The notes beneath the pieces are model-generated. The model saw nothing but the letters and a program-made list of their open reading frames with translations. It had not been told where the DNA came from and searched no databases. From Demequina subtropica (GTDB lineage: Bacteria > Actinomycetota > Actinomycetes > Actinomycetales > Demequinaceae): a stretch of 64,000 nt of DNA. The stretch lies in assembly GCF_000971235.1 (NCBI RefSeq), contig NZ_BBMB01000014.1, positions 32,050-96,049 on the forward strand. The letters run 5' to 3'. The position numbers and the translations under genes were made by a program. Below, piece after piece: positions 1 to 8,400 of this stretch. Position 1 is the stretch's first letter. Each line of letters begins with the position of its first letter.

Positions 1-81
1 TTCGAGGCGCTCGCCCAGCGCTTCCTTGGTCCCGTGGTGACGCAGGTGGAACCTCTTCCCGAAGTGGAGGCGGCCCAGTGA
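1..81 (+). CDS. murI: Glutamate racemase, C-terminal end (partial)
   Basis: Only the last 26 codons are in the window; the reading frame is open from the left edge to the TGA at 79-81. The tail reads FEALAQRFLGPVVTQVEP, like the end of actinobacterial MurI, which makes D-glutamate for peptidoglycan in the cytoplasm. The assignment rests as much on context as on the short sequence: murI followed by an MBL-fold hydrolase, rph and rdgB is a familiar actinobacterial order. The stop codon overlaps the GTG start of the next gene (GTGA), so the two are probably translationally coupled. Confidence 0.6.
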   Translation, partial: FEALAQRFLGPVVTQVEPLPEVEAAQ

Positions 82-863
82 GGCTCACCATCGTCGGCTC
101 CGCCGGCTCGACCGCGGGCCCCGACGCGCCCGCCTCCTGCTACCTCGTCGAGGCGGACGATGCGGACGGCCGCACGTGGCGCATCGTCCTCGACCTGGGG
201 TCGGGTGCCATCGGGCCGCTCCAGCGGTACTGCGACCCCGCGCGCGTCGACGCCGTGGTGGTGTCGCACGGGCACCCCGACCACTGCGCCGATCTCGCGG
301 CGCTCTCGGTGCTGCGGCGCTACGGGCCCGCGGCCGATGAGGACCTCCCGCCGCTGATCCTGCTCGGCCCCGAGGGGCTCGACCAGCGCATCGTCCAGAT
401 CGCGGGCTCCGAGGACCTGACCGCGCTCGCGACGTTCGACTTCACCGCCGTGGGCGACGGCGACACCGCCGCCGTCGGGCCGTTCTCCTTCACGTTCGCG
501 CGTGCCTGGCATCCCGTCCCGGCCGTCGCGGTGCGCGTCGCGGGGCCGTCGGCGCTCGCGGACGGGCCGACATCCCTGGTGTTCACGGGCGACACGGATC
601 GCTGCGACGAGGTCCTGGGCCTCGCGCGCGGCGCCGACGCCCTGCTCGCCGAGGCCGGCTGGGCGCACTCACGTGTCAACCCCGAGGGCATCCACATGAA
701 CGGCACGCAGGCGGGCACGCTCGCGCGCGATGCGGGCGTGGGCGAGCTGATCGTCACGCACATCGCCTCGTGGGTGGATCCCGCCGGCACGCTCGAGCTC
801 GCGACCGTGGCGTACGGCGCGCCCGTTACCCACGCGGTCCCGGGCGAGACGCACATCCTCTGA
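78..863 (+). CDS. MBL-fold metal-dependent hydrolase
   Basis: This 261-residue cytoplasmic protein is a metallo-beta-lactamase-fold hydrolase. The metal-binding signature HGHPDH lies at about residues 64-69 and is followed by further likely ligands in AWHPVP (about 148-153) and TGDTD (about 171-175). The overall form resembles the RNase Z/cyclic-phosphodiesterase branch of MBL proteins, but the substrate cannot be read from sequence. It starts at GTG 78, overlapping the murI stop, and sits upstream of rph and rdgB, a conserved actinobacterial neighbourhood. A role in RNA or nucleotide metabolism is a context-based guess only. Confidence 0.85.
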   Translation: MRLTIVGSAGSTAGPDAPASCYLVEADDADGRTWRIVLDLGSGAIGPLQRYCDPARVDAVVVSHGHPDHCADLAALSVLRRYGPAADEDLPPLILLGPEGLDQRIVQIAGSEDLTALATFDFTAVGDGDTAAVGPFSFTFARAWHPVPAVAVRVAGPSALADGPTSLVFTGDTDRCDEVLGLARGADALLAEAGWAHSRVNPEGIHMNGTQAGTLARDAGVGELIVTHIASWVDPAGTLELATVAYGAPVTHAVPGETHIL

Positions 864-876
864 CCCGCGCCCGTCC

Positions 877-973
877 GACAGCCGCAACGGAGCGAGTCCC
901 GGATGTGCGGCGTGTCGCGGCCCGTGACCGATCCCACCCACGGCGGGTCGGGACCAGCTCCGTTGCTGCTGTC
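877..973. repeat. Large imperfect inverted repeat between the MBL gene and rph
   Basis: Arms 877-893 and 957-973 match at 16 of 17 positions as inverted repeats. After a two-base internal bulge the pairing continues with GTCCCG (896-901) against CGGGAC (949-954), giving about 23 base pairs around a 47-base loop. It ends about ten bases before the likely rph -10 element. It could act as a terminator of the murI-MBL transcript or as a structured RNA; there is no T-tract. The inverted repeat is visible in the sequence; the function is unknown. Confidence 0.55.
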
Positions 974-983
974 AGGGGGCGGA

Positions 984-996
984 TAGGCTCGTCACC
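984..996 (+). promoter_or_regulatory. Likely -10 element giving a leaderless rph mRNA
   Basis: TAGGCT at 984-989 is followed by seven bases and then the ATG of rph at 997, so transcription would begin at or within a base of the start codon. No Shine-Dalgarno sequence is visible. The same arrangement recurs at many genes in this window. Confidence 0.5.
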
Positions 997-1728
997 ATGA
1001 CGATCACCCGTGCCGACGGCCGCACCCCCGACCAGCTCCGCCCCATCTCCTTCGAGCGCGGCTTCCAGCGCAACGCCGAGGGCTCGTGCCTGGTGACGTT
1101 CGGCGGGACGCGCGTGCTGTGCTCCGCGTCCTTCACCGAGGGCGTGCCGCGCTGGAAGAAGGGCTCCGGCGAGGGCTGGGTCACCGCCGAGTACGCGATG
1201 CTCCCGCGCGCGACCAACACGCGCAACGACCGCGAGTCCGTGCGCGGCAAGATCGGCGGCCGCACCATGGAGATCAGCCGGCTCATCGGCCGCTCGCTGC
1301 GCGCGATCATCGACGTCAAGGCGCTCGGCGAGAACACCATCGTGCTCGACTGCGACGTGCTCGACGCGGACGGCGGCACCCGGACCGCCGCGATCACCGG
1401 CGCGTACGTCGCGCTCGCGGACGCGATCGAGTGGGGACGCAAGCACGGCGCCATCAAGCCCGGCGCCCAGCCCCTCAGCGGTTCGGTCTCCGCCGTGAGC
1501 GTGGGCATCATCGACGGTGTCCCGATGCTCGACCTGCCGTACGTCGAGGACGTCCGCGCCGAGACGGACATGAACGTGGTGATGACCGGGGTCGGCGGCT
1601 TCGTCGAGGTGCAGGGCACCGCCGAGGGCGCGCCGTTCTCCAAGGAGGAGCTCGACGCGCTGCTCGCGCTCGCGACCCAGGGCAACGCGGACCTCGCGGT
1701 GCTCCAGGCGATGGCGCTGGAGGACTGA
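997..1728 (+). CDS. rph: Ribonuclease PH
   Basis: A 243-residue phosphate-dependent 3'-5' exoribonuclease that trims tRNA 3' ends in the cytoplasm, releasing nucleoside diphosphates; the active form is a hexamer. It is recognised by [18 protein letters not shown] near the N-terminus, the conserved [20 protein letters not shown] stretch (about 84-103) and the [20 protein letters not shown] segment, which carries the catalytic acidic residues. Full length for the family. The start at ATG 997 gives the normal N-terminus and lies just downstream of a TAGGCT -10 box, suggesting a leaderless mRNA. Its stop overlaps the start of rdgB by one base (TGATG), the usual rph-rdgB operon. Confidence 0.97.
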   Translation: MTITRADGRTPDQLRPISFERGFQRNAEGSCLVTFGGTRVLCSASFTEGVPRWKKGSGEGWVTAEYAMLPRATNTRNDRESVRGKIGGRTMEISRLIGRSLRAIIDVKALGENTIVLDCDVLDADGGTRTAAITGAYVALADAIEWGRKHGAIKPGAQPLSGSVSAVSVGIIDGVPMLDLPYVEDVRAETDMNVVMTGVGGFVEVQGTAEGAPFSKEELDALLALATQGNADLAVLQAMALED

Positions 1729-2339
1729 TGGCGCGTCTCGCGATCGCGACGCACAACGCCCACAAGGTCGACGAGATCTGGGCGATCCTCGCGCCCTCCC
1801 TGTCCGGGCTCACGCGCGAGGACGTGGCCTCCGCCAAGGAGCTCGGCGCCCCGAGCCCCGTCGAGGACGGCACCACGTTCGCGGAGAACGCGCTCATCAA
1901 GGCGCATGCGCTCGCCGCCGCGACCGGGCTGCCCGCCATCGCCGACGACTCGGGCATCGGCGTCGACATCATGGGCGGCGCGCCGGGCATCTTCTCCGCG
2001 CTGTGGTCGGGCGCGCACGGGCAGGACCAGGAGAACCTCGAGCTGCTCCTCGCGCAGATGGCGGACATCCCGGACCAGCACCGTGGCGCCGAGTTCGTGT
2101 GCGCCGCCGTGCTGGTGATGCCCGACGGCCGCGAGCAGGTGTGCCGCTCGATCCTGCGCGGCGAGCTGCTGCGCGCGCCCGCAGGCGAGGGCGGCTTCGG
2201 GTACGACCCGATCTTCCGCGCGCAGGGTGAGTCCGTCTCCAACGCGGAGCTCACCGCCGAGCGCAAGAACCAGATCAGCCACCGCGGCAAGGCGTTCCGC
2301 GCCCTCGCCCCTCACGTGGCCGAGGCGCTCCGGGCCTGA
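1728..2339 (+). CDS. rdgB: RdgB/HAM1 non-canonical purine NTP pyrophosphatase
   Basis: A 203-residue cytoplasmic house-cleaning enzyme that hydrolyses dITP, XTP and related non-canonical purine nucleotides to the monophosphates. Family motifs are clear: ATHNAHKVDEI at the N-terminus (substrate-binding Asn/Lys), EDGTTFAENALIKA, ADDSGIGVDIMGGAPGIFSA with the catalytic Asp pair, GFGYDPIF, and ISHRGKAF near the C-terminus. Length is typical. It is coupled to rph through a one-base overlap at 1728, and mug, another guard against damaged or mispaired bases, starts two bases after its stop, suggesting a small genome-maintenance operon. Confidence 0.96.
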   Translation: MARLAIATHNAHKVDEIWAILAPSLSGLTREDVASAKELGAPSPVEDGTTFAENALIKAHALAAATGLPAIADDSGIGVDIMGGAPGIFSALWSGAHGQDQENLELLLAQMADIPDQHRGAEFVCAAVLVMPDGREQVCRSILRGELLRAPAGEGGFGYDPIFRAQGESVSNAELTAERKNQISHRGKAFRALAPHVAEALRA

Positions 2340-2340
2340 G

Positions 2341-2928
2341 ATGACCAGGCCCCGCCCGGTTCGGGACGCTCAGTCCTCCGATCCGGACGCGGGGGCCGTG
2401 CGCGGGACTCCCGTCCTGCCGGACCGCCTCGGGCCCGGGCTGCGCGTCGTGTTCTGCGGCACCGCCCCGGGGCTGGCGTCGGCGGCGCGCGGGCACTACT
2501 ACGCCGGCCCGGGCAACCGCTTCTGGCAGTACCTGGGGGAGGCCGGCATCGTCCCCGAGCCGCTCGCCCCGGGGGACGATGCGCGGGTCGCCCGGTTCGG
2601 CATCGGCCTCACCGACCTGGTGAAGACCATGGCGCAGAGCCACGATCGCGGCCTCCCGTACGACGTCCCGGCGCTCGCCGCGAAGGTCGCCGCGCATCGT
2701 CCCCGGTGGATCGCCTTCACGTCGAAGGAGGCCGGCGCGCAGGCCGCACGCTGGCTCGGGCGGCCGCGGCCGGGGCTCGGTGCCCAGGACTGGTCGTTCG
2801 CGGGCGCGCGCGTGTTCGTTCTCCCAAGCCCGAGCGGGCGCAACCAGGGGCGCGCCCACTACGACGGCCGACCGAGCCGCCTCGACTGGTGGGCGGAGCT
2901 GGCCCGCGTCCTCGAGAGGGAGCCCTAG
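2341..2928 (+). CDS. mug: G/U(T)-mismatch-specific uracil/thymine DNA glycosylase, Mug family
   Basis: A 195-residue protein of the Mug/TDG branch of uracil-DNA glycosylases, which excise uracil or ethenocytosine mispaired with guanine. Motif 1 appears as FCGTAPGLASAARGHYYAGP followed by GNRFW, and motif 2 as LPSPSGRN, close to the family NPSGLN. The first 30 residues before the domain are a charged extension. ATG 2341 follows the rdgB stop at once, so the gene is probably in the rph-rdgB transcript. The stop TAG shares its CTAG with the stop of the opposing Nudix gene, so the two genes meet tail to tail with a four-base overlap. Confidence 0.9.
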   Translation: MTRPRPVRDAQSSDPDAGAVRGTPVLPDRLGPGLRVVFCGTAPGLASAARGHYYAGPGNRFWQYLGEAGIVPEPLAPGDDARVARFGIGLTDLVKTMAQSHDRGLPYDVPALAAKVAAHRPRWIAFTSKEAGAQAARWLGRPRPGLGAQDWSFAGARVFVLPSPSGRNQGRAHYDGRPSRLDWWAELARVLEREP

Positions 2929-3467
2929 ATCGCGGCGCCGCAGTGCGCGAGAGCCTGACGGACCAGCACGTGCTGGCCGCCGGCCATCTCCGCGGCCACA
3001 TCCTCGCTCGCGGCCTCCTCGGGCGTGAGCCAGGTGAGGTCGAGCGCGCCCTGCTGCGGCTCGCAGTGCCCCTCGACGGGCACGACGTAGACCAGCGCGA
3101 CGGCGTGCTGGCGGGAGTCGTGGAACGGCGTGACGCCCTTGGTCGGGAAGTACTCGGCGACCGCGAGCGGCACCGGCGACAGGGGCACCTGCGGCATCGC
3201 CGCGAGCCCCAGGTCCTTCTCGAGGTTGCGCACGATGGCGTCGCGGATCCGCTCGTGCAGCAGGACGCGCCCGGCGACGATCGCGCGGGACATCGCGCCG
3301 TCGATGGCCCTGAGGAGCAGGCCCACCTCGGTGATCTCGCCCATGGGATTAATCCGCACGGGGATCACGTTGACGTACACCAACGGGAGCTCGGAACGGA
3401 CGTGCTGCAGCTCGCGGTCGGACAGCCAGCCGGTGGGTTCGTCAGGGAGCTCGGCCATATCGGTCAT
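2925..3467 (-). CDS. Nudix hydrolase family protein (DUF4916 type)
   Basis: A 180-residue cytoplasmic protein of an actinobacterial Nudix-like family (DUF4916). Characteristic stretches are LPLVYVNVIPVRINPMGE, SRAIVAGRVLLHERIRDAI, the run ending AVAEYFPTKGVTPFHD, and QHAVALVYVVPVEG. The classical Nudix box GX5EX7REUXEEXGU is not evident, so catalytic activity is uncertain and the substrate is unknown. The gene is read toward mug and away from thioredoxin. The possible -10 TAGAAA lies six bases before ATG 3467. Confidence 0.8.
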   Translation of the reverse strand: MTDMAELPDEPTGWLSDRELQHVRSELPLVYVNVIPVRINPMGEITEVGLLLRAIDGAMSRAIVAGRVLLHERIRDAIVRNLEKDLGLAAMPQVPLSPVPLAVAEYFPTKGVTPFHDSRQHAVALVYVVPVEGHCEPQQGALDLTWLTPEEAASEDVAAEMAGGQHVLVRQALAHCGAAI

Positions 3468-3562
3468 GAGTCTTTTCTACCCCGAGTCTGCGCGTGGCCC
3501 GTCAACCGCGCCGTGACGTGACAACCTGGATACCGAAAGCCCGCACGCAGGGAAGTGATAGG

Positions 3563-3578
3563 ATACCCCCCGGGGTAT
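3563..3578. promoter_or_regulatory. CsoR/CstR-type operator palindrome upstream of thioredoxin
   Basis: ATACCCC-CC-GGGGTAT is a perfect 7-bp inverted repeat with a 2-bp centre, ending 21 bases before the trxA start. It matches the G-tract operator form used by CsoR-family repressors (copper-sensing CsoR or persulfide-sensing CstR). TAGGAT at 3559-3564, a possible -10 box, overlaps the left arm. No csoR gene is in this window. The palindrome is observed; the regulator is inferred. Confidence 0.55.
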
Positions 3579-3599
3579 TACTGCCGAAGAGAGGAAGCA

Positions 3600-3971
3600 A
3601 TGGCAACTGTCGAGCTGACCACCGACACCTTCGATGAGACCGTGAGCAAGGACGGCATCGTCCTCGTGGACTTCTGGGCCGAATGGTGCGGCCCGTGCAA
3701 GCGCTTCGCGCCCATCTTCGAGCAGTCCTCGGACGTCAAGCCCGAGATCGTGCACGCCAAGGTCGACACCGAGGCGCACCAGGAGCTCAGCGTGAAGTAC
3801 GGGATCACCGCGATCCCCACGCTCATGGCGTTCCGCGACGGCATCATGGTCTTCAACCAGGCCGGCGCGCTGCCGGGCCCGGCGCTCGAGCAGCTGATCG
3901 GCGCCGTCGAGGGCCTCGACATGGACGAGGTCCGCACCAAGATCGCCGAGCACGAGTCCGCGCAGGGCTGA
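3600..3971 (+). CDS. trxA: Thioredoxin
   Basis: A 123-residue cytoplasmic thioredoxin, a dithiol-disulfide oxidoreductase that passes electrons to peroxiredoxins, reductases and oxidised proteins. The active site WCGPCK has its cysteines at residues 30 and 33, preceded by the usual VLVDFWAE strand; the cis-proline loop is AIPTLMAF. It is a little longer than the 105-110-residue norm because of a helical C-terminal extension. ATG 3600 is chosen for the good AGAGGAAG ribosome-binding site and the standard N-terminus. A CsoR-type palindrome lies just upstream, so expression may respond to copper or reactive sulfur. The peroxiredoxin bcp, a likely partner, is 1 kb downstream on the other strand. 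Confidence 0.95.
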   Translation: MATVELTTDTFDETVSKDGIVLVDFWAEWCGPCKRFAPIFEQSSDVKPEIVHAKVDTEAHQELSVKYGITAIPTLMAFRDGIMVFNQAGALPGPALEQLIGAVEGLDMDEVRTKIAEHESAQG

Positions 3972-3982
3972 GACGGCTTCAC

Positions 3983-4018
3983 AGGGCCCGGTCCTCCCGC
4001 AGGGGAGGGCCGGGCCCT
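3983..4018. terminator. Hairpin terminator between trxA and the LysE-family gene
   Basis: A 16-bp stem (3983-3998 with 4003-4018, one T:G wobble) around a GCAG loop lies between two convergent genes. It probably stops transcription from both sides; there is no long T-tract, as is usual in high-GC actinobacteria. Confidence 0.75.
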
Positions 4019-4050
4019 CTGCATGCCCGGCCTCCAGGCGCCGCTCCGGA

Positions 4051-4680
4051 TCAGAGGCTGCGGGCGGCCGCGAGGGCCACGACGCCCAGCGCGATGACGG
4101 CGCCCGCGGCGACGATGCCGAGCACGCGGACCACGCGCGGCGACACGCGCGCGCCCACCGCCGATCCCACGATCGCGAGCCCCGCCTGCCACAGCAGCGA
4201 GCCGAGCCCTGCCGCGATCACGAAGACGAGCGGGCCGGCCGCGGCCGTCGTCACGGTGGTGACGACGCCGGCGAGCGCGACGAAGTACACGACGGTCGCG
4301 GGGTTGAGCGAGGTGAGCGCCACGAAGCGCGCGTAGACGCGGAGCGGGCGGCCCCGGACGAGCTCCGCGGCGGGCGCGGGCGGCCGCAGGGCGCCGCGCA
4401 GCAGCACGAGCCCGATGCCGATGAGGACCACGCCCGACACGACCGCGATCGTGGAGCCCCACGGCGCGAGGGCGTCCGCCGCATACGCGCCGAGCCCGAC
4501 CGCGACGGCGCAGTACGCGAGGTCCACCGTGGCGACCCCGGCGGCGGCGGCGAGGCCCGTGCGGAGCCCCTGCAGCATGGCCTCGCGCAGGATGAGCACG
4601 CCGATCGCGCCGAGCGGCATCGCCACCGCGAGCCCCGCGACGAACCCTGCCGCGGCGAGCGTGAGGAGGTCGTGGGTCAC
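4051..4680 (-). CDS. LysE/RhtB-family amino-acid exporter
   Basis: A 209-residue membrane protein with about six hydrophobic helices, matching the LysE/RhtB family of amino-acid and metabolite exporters. Recognisable features are the N-terminal GFVAGLAVAMPLGAIGVLIL helix with the conserved polar-PxG region, and the SLNPATVVYFVALAG motif (the family NPK/NPAT segment). The substrate cannot be predicted. The start is taken at GTG 4680, since longer readings would run into tRNA-Leu; CACGAT lies six bases upstream as a possible -10 box, implying a leaderless message. It converges on trxA. Confidence 0.85.
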   Translation of the reverse strand: MTHDLLTLAAAGFVAGLAVAMPLGAIGVLILREAMLQGLRTGLAAAAGVATVDLAYCAVAVGLGAYAADALAPWGSTIAVVSGVVLIGIGLVLLRGALRPPAPAAELVRGRPLRVYARFVALTSLNPATVVYFVALAGVVTTVTTAAAGPLVFVIAAGLGSLLWQAGLAIVGSAVGARVSPRVVRVLGIVAAGAVIALGVVALAAARSL

Positions 4681-4716
4681 GGCGACATCGTGGCATGCAC
4701 CTGGCCTGACGCGACA

Positions 4717-4746
4717 GATCCCGCACCGGCGGGCCGGTGCGGGATC
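4717..4746 (-). terminator. Hairpin terminator of tRNA-Leu
   Basis: A 14-bp perfect inverted repeat (4717-4730 with 4733-4746) begins seven bases beyond the tRNA-Leu 3' end in its direction of transcription and just before the LysE-family gene. Probable tRNA terminator. Confidence 0.7.
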
Positions 4747-4752
4747 CGAGAG

Positions 4753-4834
<82 letters not shown>

Positions 4835-4888
4835 GCGGGGTCCAGGATACGGGCGCGCGACGGCGCCCGGCCCACGCCCGCGGCGGTG

Positions 4889-5359
4889 TCAGTCGATCTT
4901 GAGGTCGCGGCGCAGCTTGGCGACGTGGCCGGTGGCCTTGACGTTGTACTGCGCGAGCGCGACCTTGCCGTCCTCGTCCACCACGACGGTCGAACGGATC
5001 GAGCCCTCGACCTCCTTGCCGTAGAGCTTCTTGAGGCCCCACGCGCCGTAGGCGTCCTGCACCGCGCGGTCCTCGTCGGACACGAGCGTGAACGTCAGGC
5101 CCTCCGCCTCGCGGAACTTCGCCAGCTTCTCCGGCGAGTCCTTCGAGATGCCGACCACCTCGTAGCCCTCGGCGTGGAGGCGGTCGAGCGAGTCGCGGAA
5201 GTCGCACGCCTGCGTGGTGCAGCCCGGCGTCATGGCGGCGGGGTAGAAGTACAGGATGACCTTGCGGCCGCGCAGGTCCGCGAGGCGGAACGTGCCGGAG
5301 TCGGTCGATGCGGTGAAGTCGGGCGCGGTGTCGCCCACGGCGAGTCGGGTGTCGTTCAT
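4889..5359 (-). CDS. bcp: Thioredoxin-dependent thiol peroxidase (BCP-type peroxiredoxin)
   Basis: A 156-residue peroxiredoxin that reduces hydrogen peroxide and organic peroxides with electrons from thioredoxin. The peroxidatic cysteine is in AAMTPGCTTQACDFRD at about residue 47, with the probable resolving cysteine five residues later at 52, the atypical 2-Cys BCP arrangement; the partner motif VGISKDSPEKLAKF follows. ATG 5359 has a GGAGG ribosome-binding site. TAGCGT nearby is a plausible -10. The gene stands alone between tRNA-Leu and the divergent large membrane protein gene. Confidence 0.95.
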   Translation of the reverse strand: MNDTRLAVGDTAPDFTASTDSGTFRLADLRGRKVILYFYPAAMTPGCTTQACDFRDSLDRLHAEGYEVVGISKDSPEKLAKFREAEGLTFTLVSDEDRAVQDAYGAWGLKKLYGKEVEGSIRSTVVVDEDGKVALAQYNVKATGHVAKLRRDLKID

Positions 5360-5461
5360 GATGCCTCCAACGCTAGCGCGGGGGACACGATTCCACCGCC
5401 GTGCGTCGGTGCGTGCCGAAGCGCGTCTCGCGTCGCTACACTCGCGCCCAAGGGGGCGTTC

Positions 5462-8400
5462 ATGGTCGTAGCAGGGGATTCGGCGTGTCCGTTGTGCGGG
5501 GATCCCGCGTCTGACCAGCCCGGCGGCGCGTGCCCGGGCTGCGGTGCCGATCTGGGCGACCCGGCGGCGCAGCGCCTGCGAGAGGCCGTGGCTGCGGTGG
5601 CGCTCTCGCAGGCGGCCTACGATGCCGCGCGGGTCCAGCTGGATCGCGATCTCGCGGCGCGCGAGCGCGCCCGGGTCGAGCTCGGCGCGACCAGGTTCAG
5701 GATGCGGCGCCTGGGTCCGGAGGACGATGCGCCCCGCGAGGATGCGCCCGTCGCGCCGCCCGCCGCCTCCGCACCGCGCGACGTCTTCGCGGTCCCGGGA
5801 CCGTACCGGCCCCGGGCGCCACGCGCCCCTCGGGTCCGCACGGCACGCCTGCGGACCGCGCTCACGGCCCCGGTGCTGCTGGGGATGGCGGGCGCCGCGC
5901 TGCTCATCGCGTCCGCGATCGTGTTCGTCGCGGTGACGTGGGAGACGATCCTCCCGGCGCTCCAGGCGGTCATCCTGCTCGCCATCGCTGCGGCCGTGGG
6001 CGTGCTCGCGCGCTGGGTGCTCCGCCGGGGCATGCCCGAGCCCGCCGGTGCCATCGGCGTCGTCTCGGCGGCCTTCGCGGGCACGTCCGTGGTCGCGCTC
6101 GAGCGCACGGCGGACGTGCTCGGGGTCTTCACCACGCCGGCCGCGCTCGTGGTCGCCGCGGCGACGGCCTCGTTCCTTGCGCGCCGCGACGTGCCGTGGC
6201 TGTCGCTCGCCGCGGCCGCGACCGTCCCCGTCGCGGCCCTCATCGCGGTGGCGGGCGCCAGCGCGGAGTCGGGGGCCGCGGGCCTCGCGCTGTCCGCCGC
6301 GGTGGCCGTGGGCCTGCTCATGGTCGCGGGCGAGCGGTGGTTCGACGGCATGGGCGCGGAGCTCCAGCGCTACGCGGTCGCGGCGCTCGGACCTCTCGCC
6401 GTGGTCGCGACCTACGCTCTCGCGGACCTCGAGCCCGGCAAGATCTGGTGGGTCTGGCTTCCTGCGGTCGCGGCGGTCGGCGCGGCGGTCCGTTGGCGCG
6501 GGATCGGCGTCACCGCCGCGGTGGTCGCGACGACGTCCGCGGGCGCGGGCATGGCTCCGCTGCTGAGCGAGCCGGCGCTCGCGCTGCTCGTGGTCGCGGC
6601 GATCGGCGCGCTGGCGCTCGCGGCCGGCGCCCGCGAGCCCGCGCTGCAGCGGGCCGTCGCGTGGGGGCTCGTCCCCGCGGGCATCGCCGCCGTCGTCGCC
6701 GCGGTCGCAGGCCTGGGTATCGCGATCGACGCGCGCGGCGCCGCAGCGGCGGCACCATGGGCGTGGCCTGCGGGCCTGGCCGCGATCGGCGCCGCGAGCA
6801 TCGTCGCGCGGCGCTGGGAGGATGCGGAGCACGCGCGCGCCGTCCTGACCACCGGCGCTGCGATGGTCGCCGCCGCGACCGTGCCCGCCGTGCTCGCGCT
6901 CGCGCCTCCGCCCGGCGGTGGAGCCGCGATCGCCCTCGCCGCGGCGTCCGTGGCGGCGCTGCTCGCGGGTGCGGCGCGCGCGTGGCCCGCGGGGCCGGCG
7001 CGCCTCACCGTCGCGCTCGCGGGGGTGGCCACGGGCGCCGGGGGTGCGCTCGTGGGCATGGCGGCGTGGGCATCGCCCGGGGACCGGTGGCCGTGGCTCA
7101 CGCTCGCCGGTGCCGCCGTCCCGCTCGCCCTCGCCCTGGCGGCGGTCCGTCGGGCGCCCCGGGCGCTCGGCGCTCTCAACGTGCTGCTCTTGACGCTCGC
7201 TCCCGCCGCCACCGTGCTCCGCCTCGGCGGCACGGAGGTGTGGGCAGGTGCCGCCCTGGTGGCCGCCGCGGCGGCGCTCGTGTGGTTCCTCGCGGGCGTC
7301 GCCCCCGCGGCCGCGCGGTGGGCGCTCGGGGGCCTCGCGCCCGCGGCGGTCCTCCTGGTGGTCGCACTCGCGTGGGGTGGTGTCGCGGCGATCGACGTGC
7401 TCCGCCTCGAGGGAGCCGCGGGGCCTCGCAGCTGGCTGCTGGCCTGCGGGCTGACGCTGCTCGCGGGCGTGGTGGCCTCGGCGGCGATCCGAGGGCGCGC
7501 GATCGGCGACGGTGACCATGCACGGCTCGGCGAGACCGCCGGAGCGGTCCTCGCGACCGCATGCGCAGCCGTCGGGACGGCGGCGGTCGCGTCGGCGGGC
7601 GCGGGCGAGGTGGCCACGATGGGCGCGGCGCTCGTGCTGTCCGCGGCTGCGGGAGCCACCGGATGGTGGTGGCGCGACGCGCAGGCCCGGGCGGTCGCGC
7701 AGATCGGCGCCATCGCGTGGGTGACGGCGCTCGCCCTGCGAGGGGTCGCGGGCATCGCGCTCGGCCTGGTCCCGCCCGTGACGGGCGCGGCGGTGGTGCT
7801 GGGGATCGCCGGCCTGCTCGCGCTCGCCGCTCTGCTGGTCCCGCGCTTCGCGACCGCGCCCGCGGTGGCGATCGCCACCCTGGTGGCGCCCGCCTGGGTG
7901 AGCGGTGAGGGCGGCGGCCCCGTGGCGGTCGCGCTCGCTGGGGCGACGTCGGCCGCCGGCGCCGCGTGGCTGCTGCGTGTGCTCGGCGAGCGCCCTGCCG
8001 CCGCGGGCCGGTGGGGGCTCGTGCCCGTCGCGCTGTGGGCGCTGCCGGGCTTCGCCTCGACCGCGGTCGCCTGGCTGCGTGCCGTGTCCGATGCGTGGGA
8101 GGGGACCGGCGCCGGGACGCCCGTCGACCCGCTCGCCGTCCCCGCCGCCGCTGTCGCGGCGGCCGGGCTGCTCGCGGCACGGCGGCTGCGAGTCGACGCC
8201 GCGACCATCGTCGGGGCGGCATGCGTGCTCGCCGCCGCGGCCGTCCCGACGCCGTGGTCGGCGATCGTGGTCGCGGCCGTCGCCGTCGCCGGGCTCGCGG
8301 TGCTCGGACGCTGGACGGTCGGCCCCTGGCATCCCGTGATGATCGCCCTCGCGGCGGTGCTGATGGCGGGGATGCACCCGTGGGCGCAGGTCGCGGCGCA

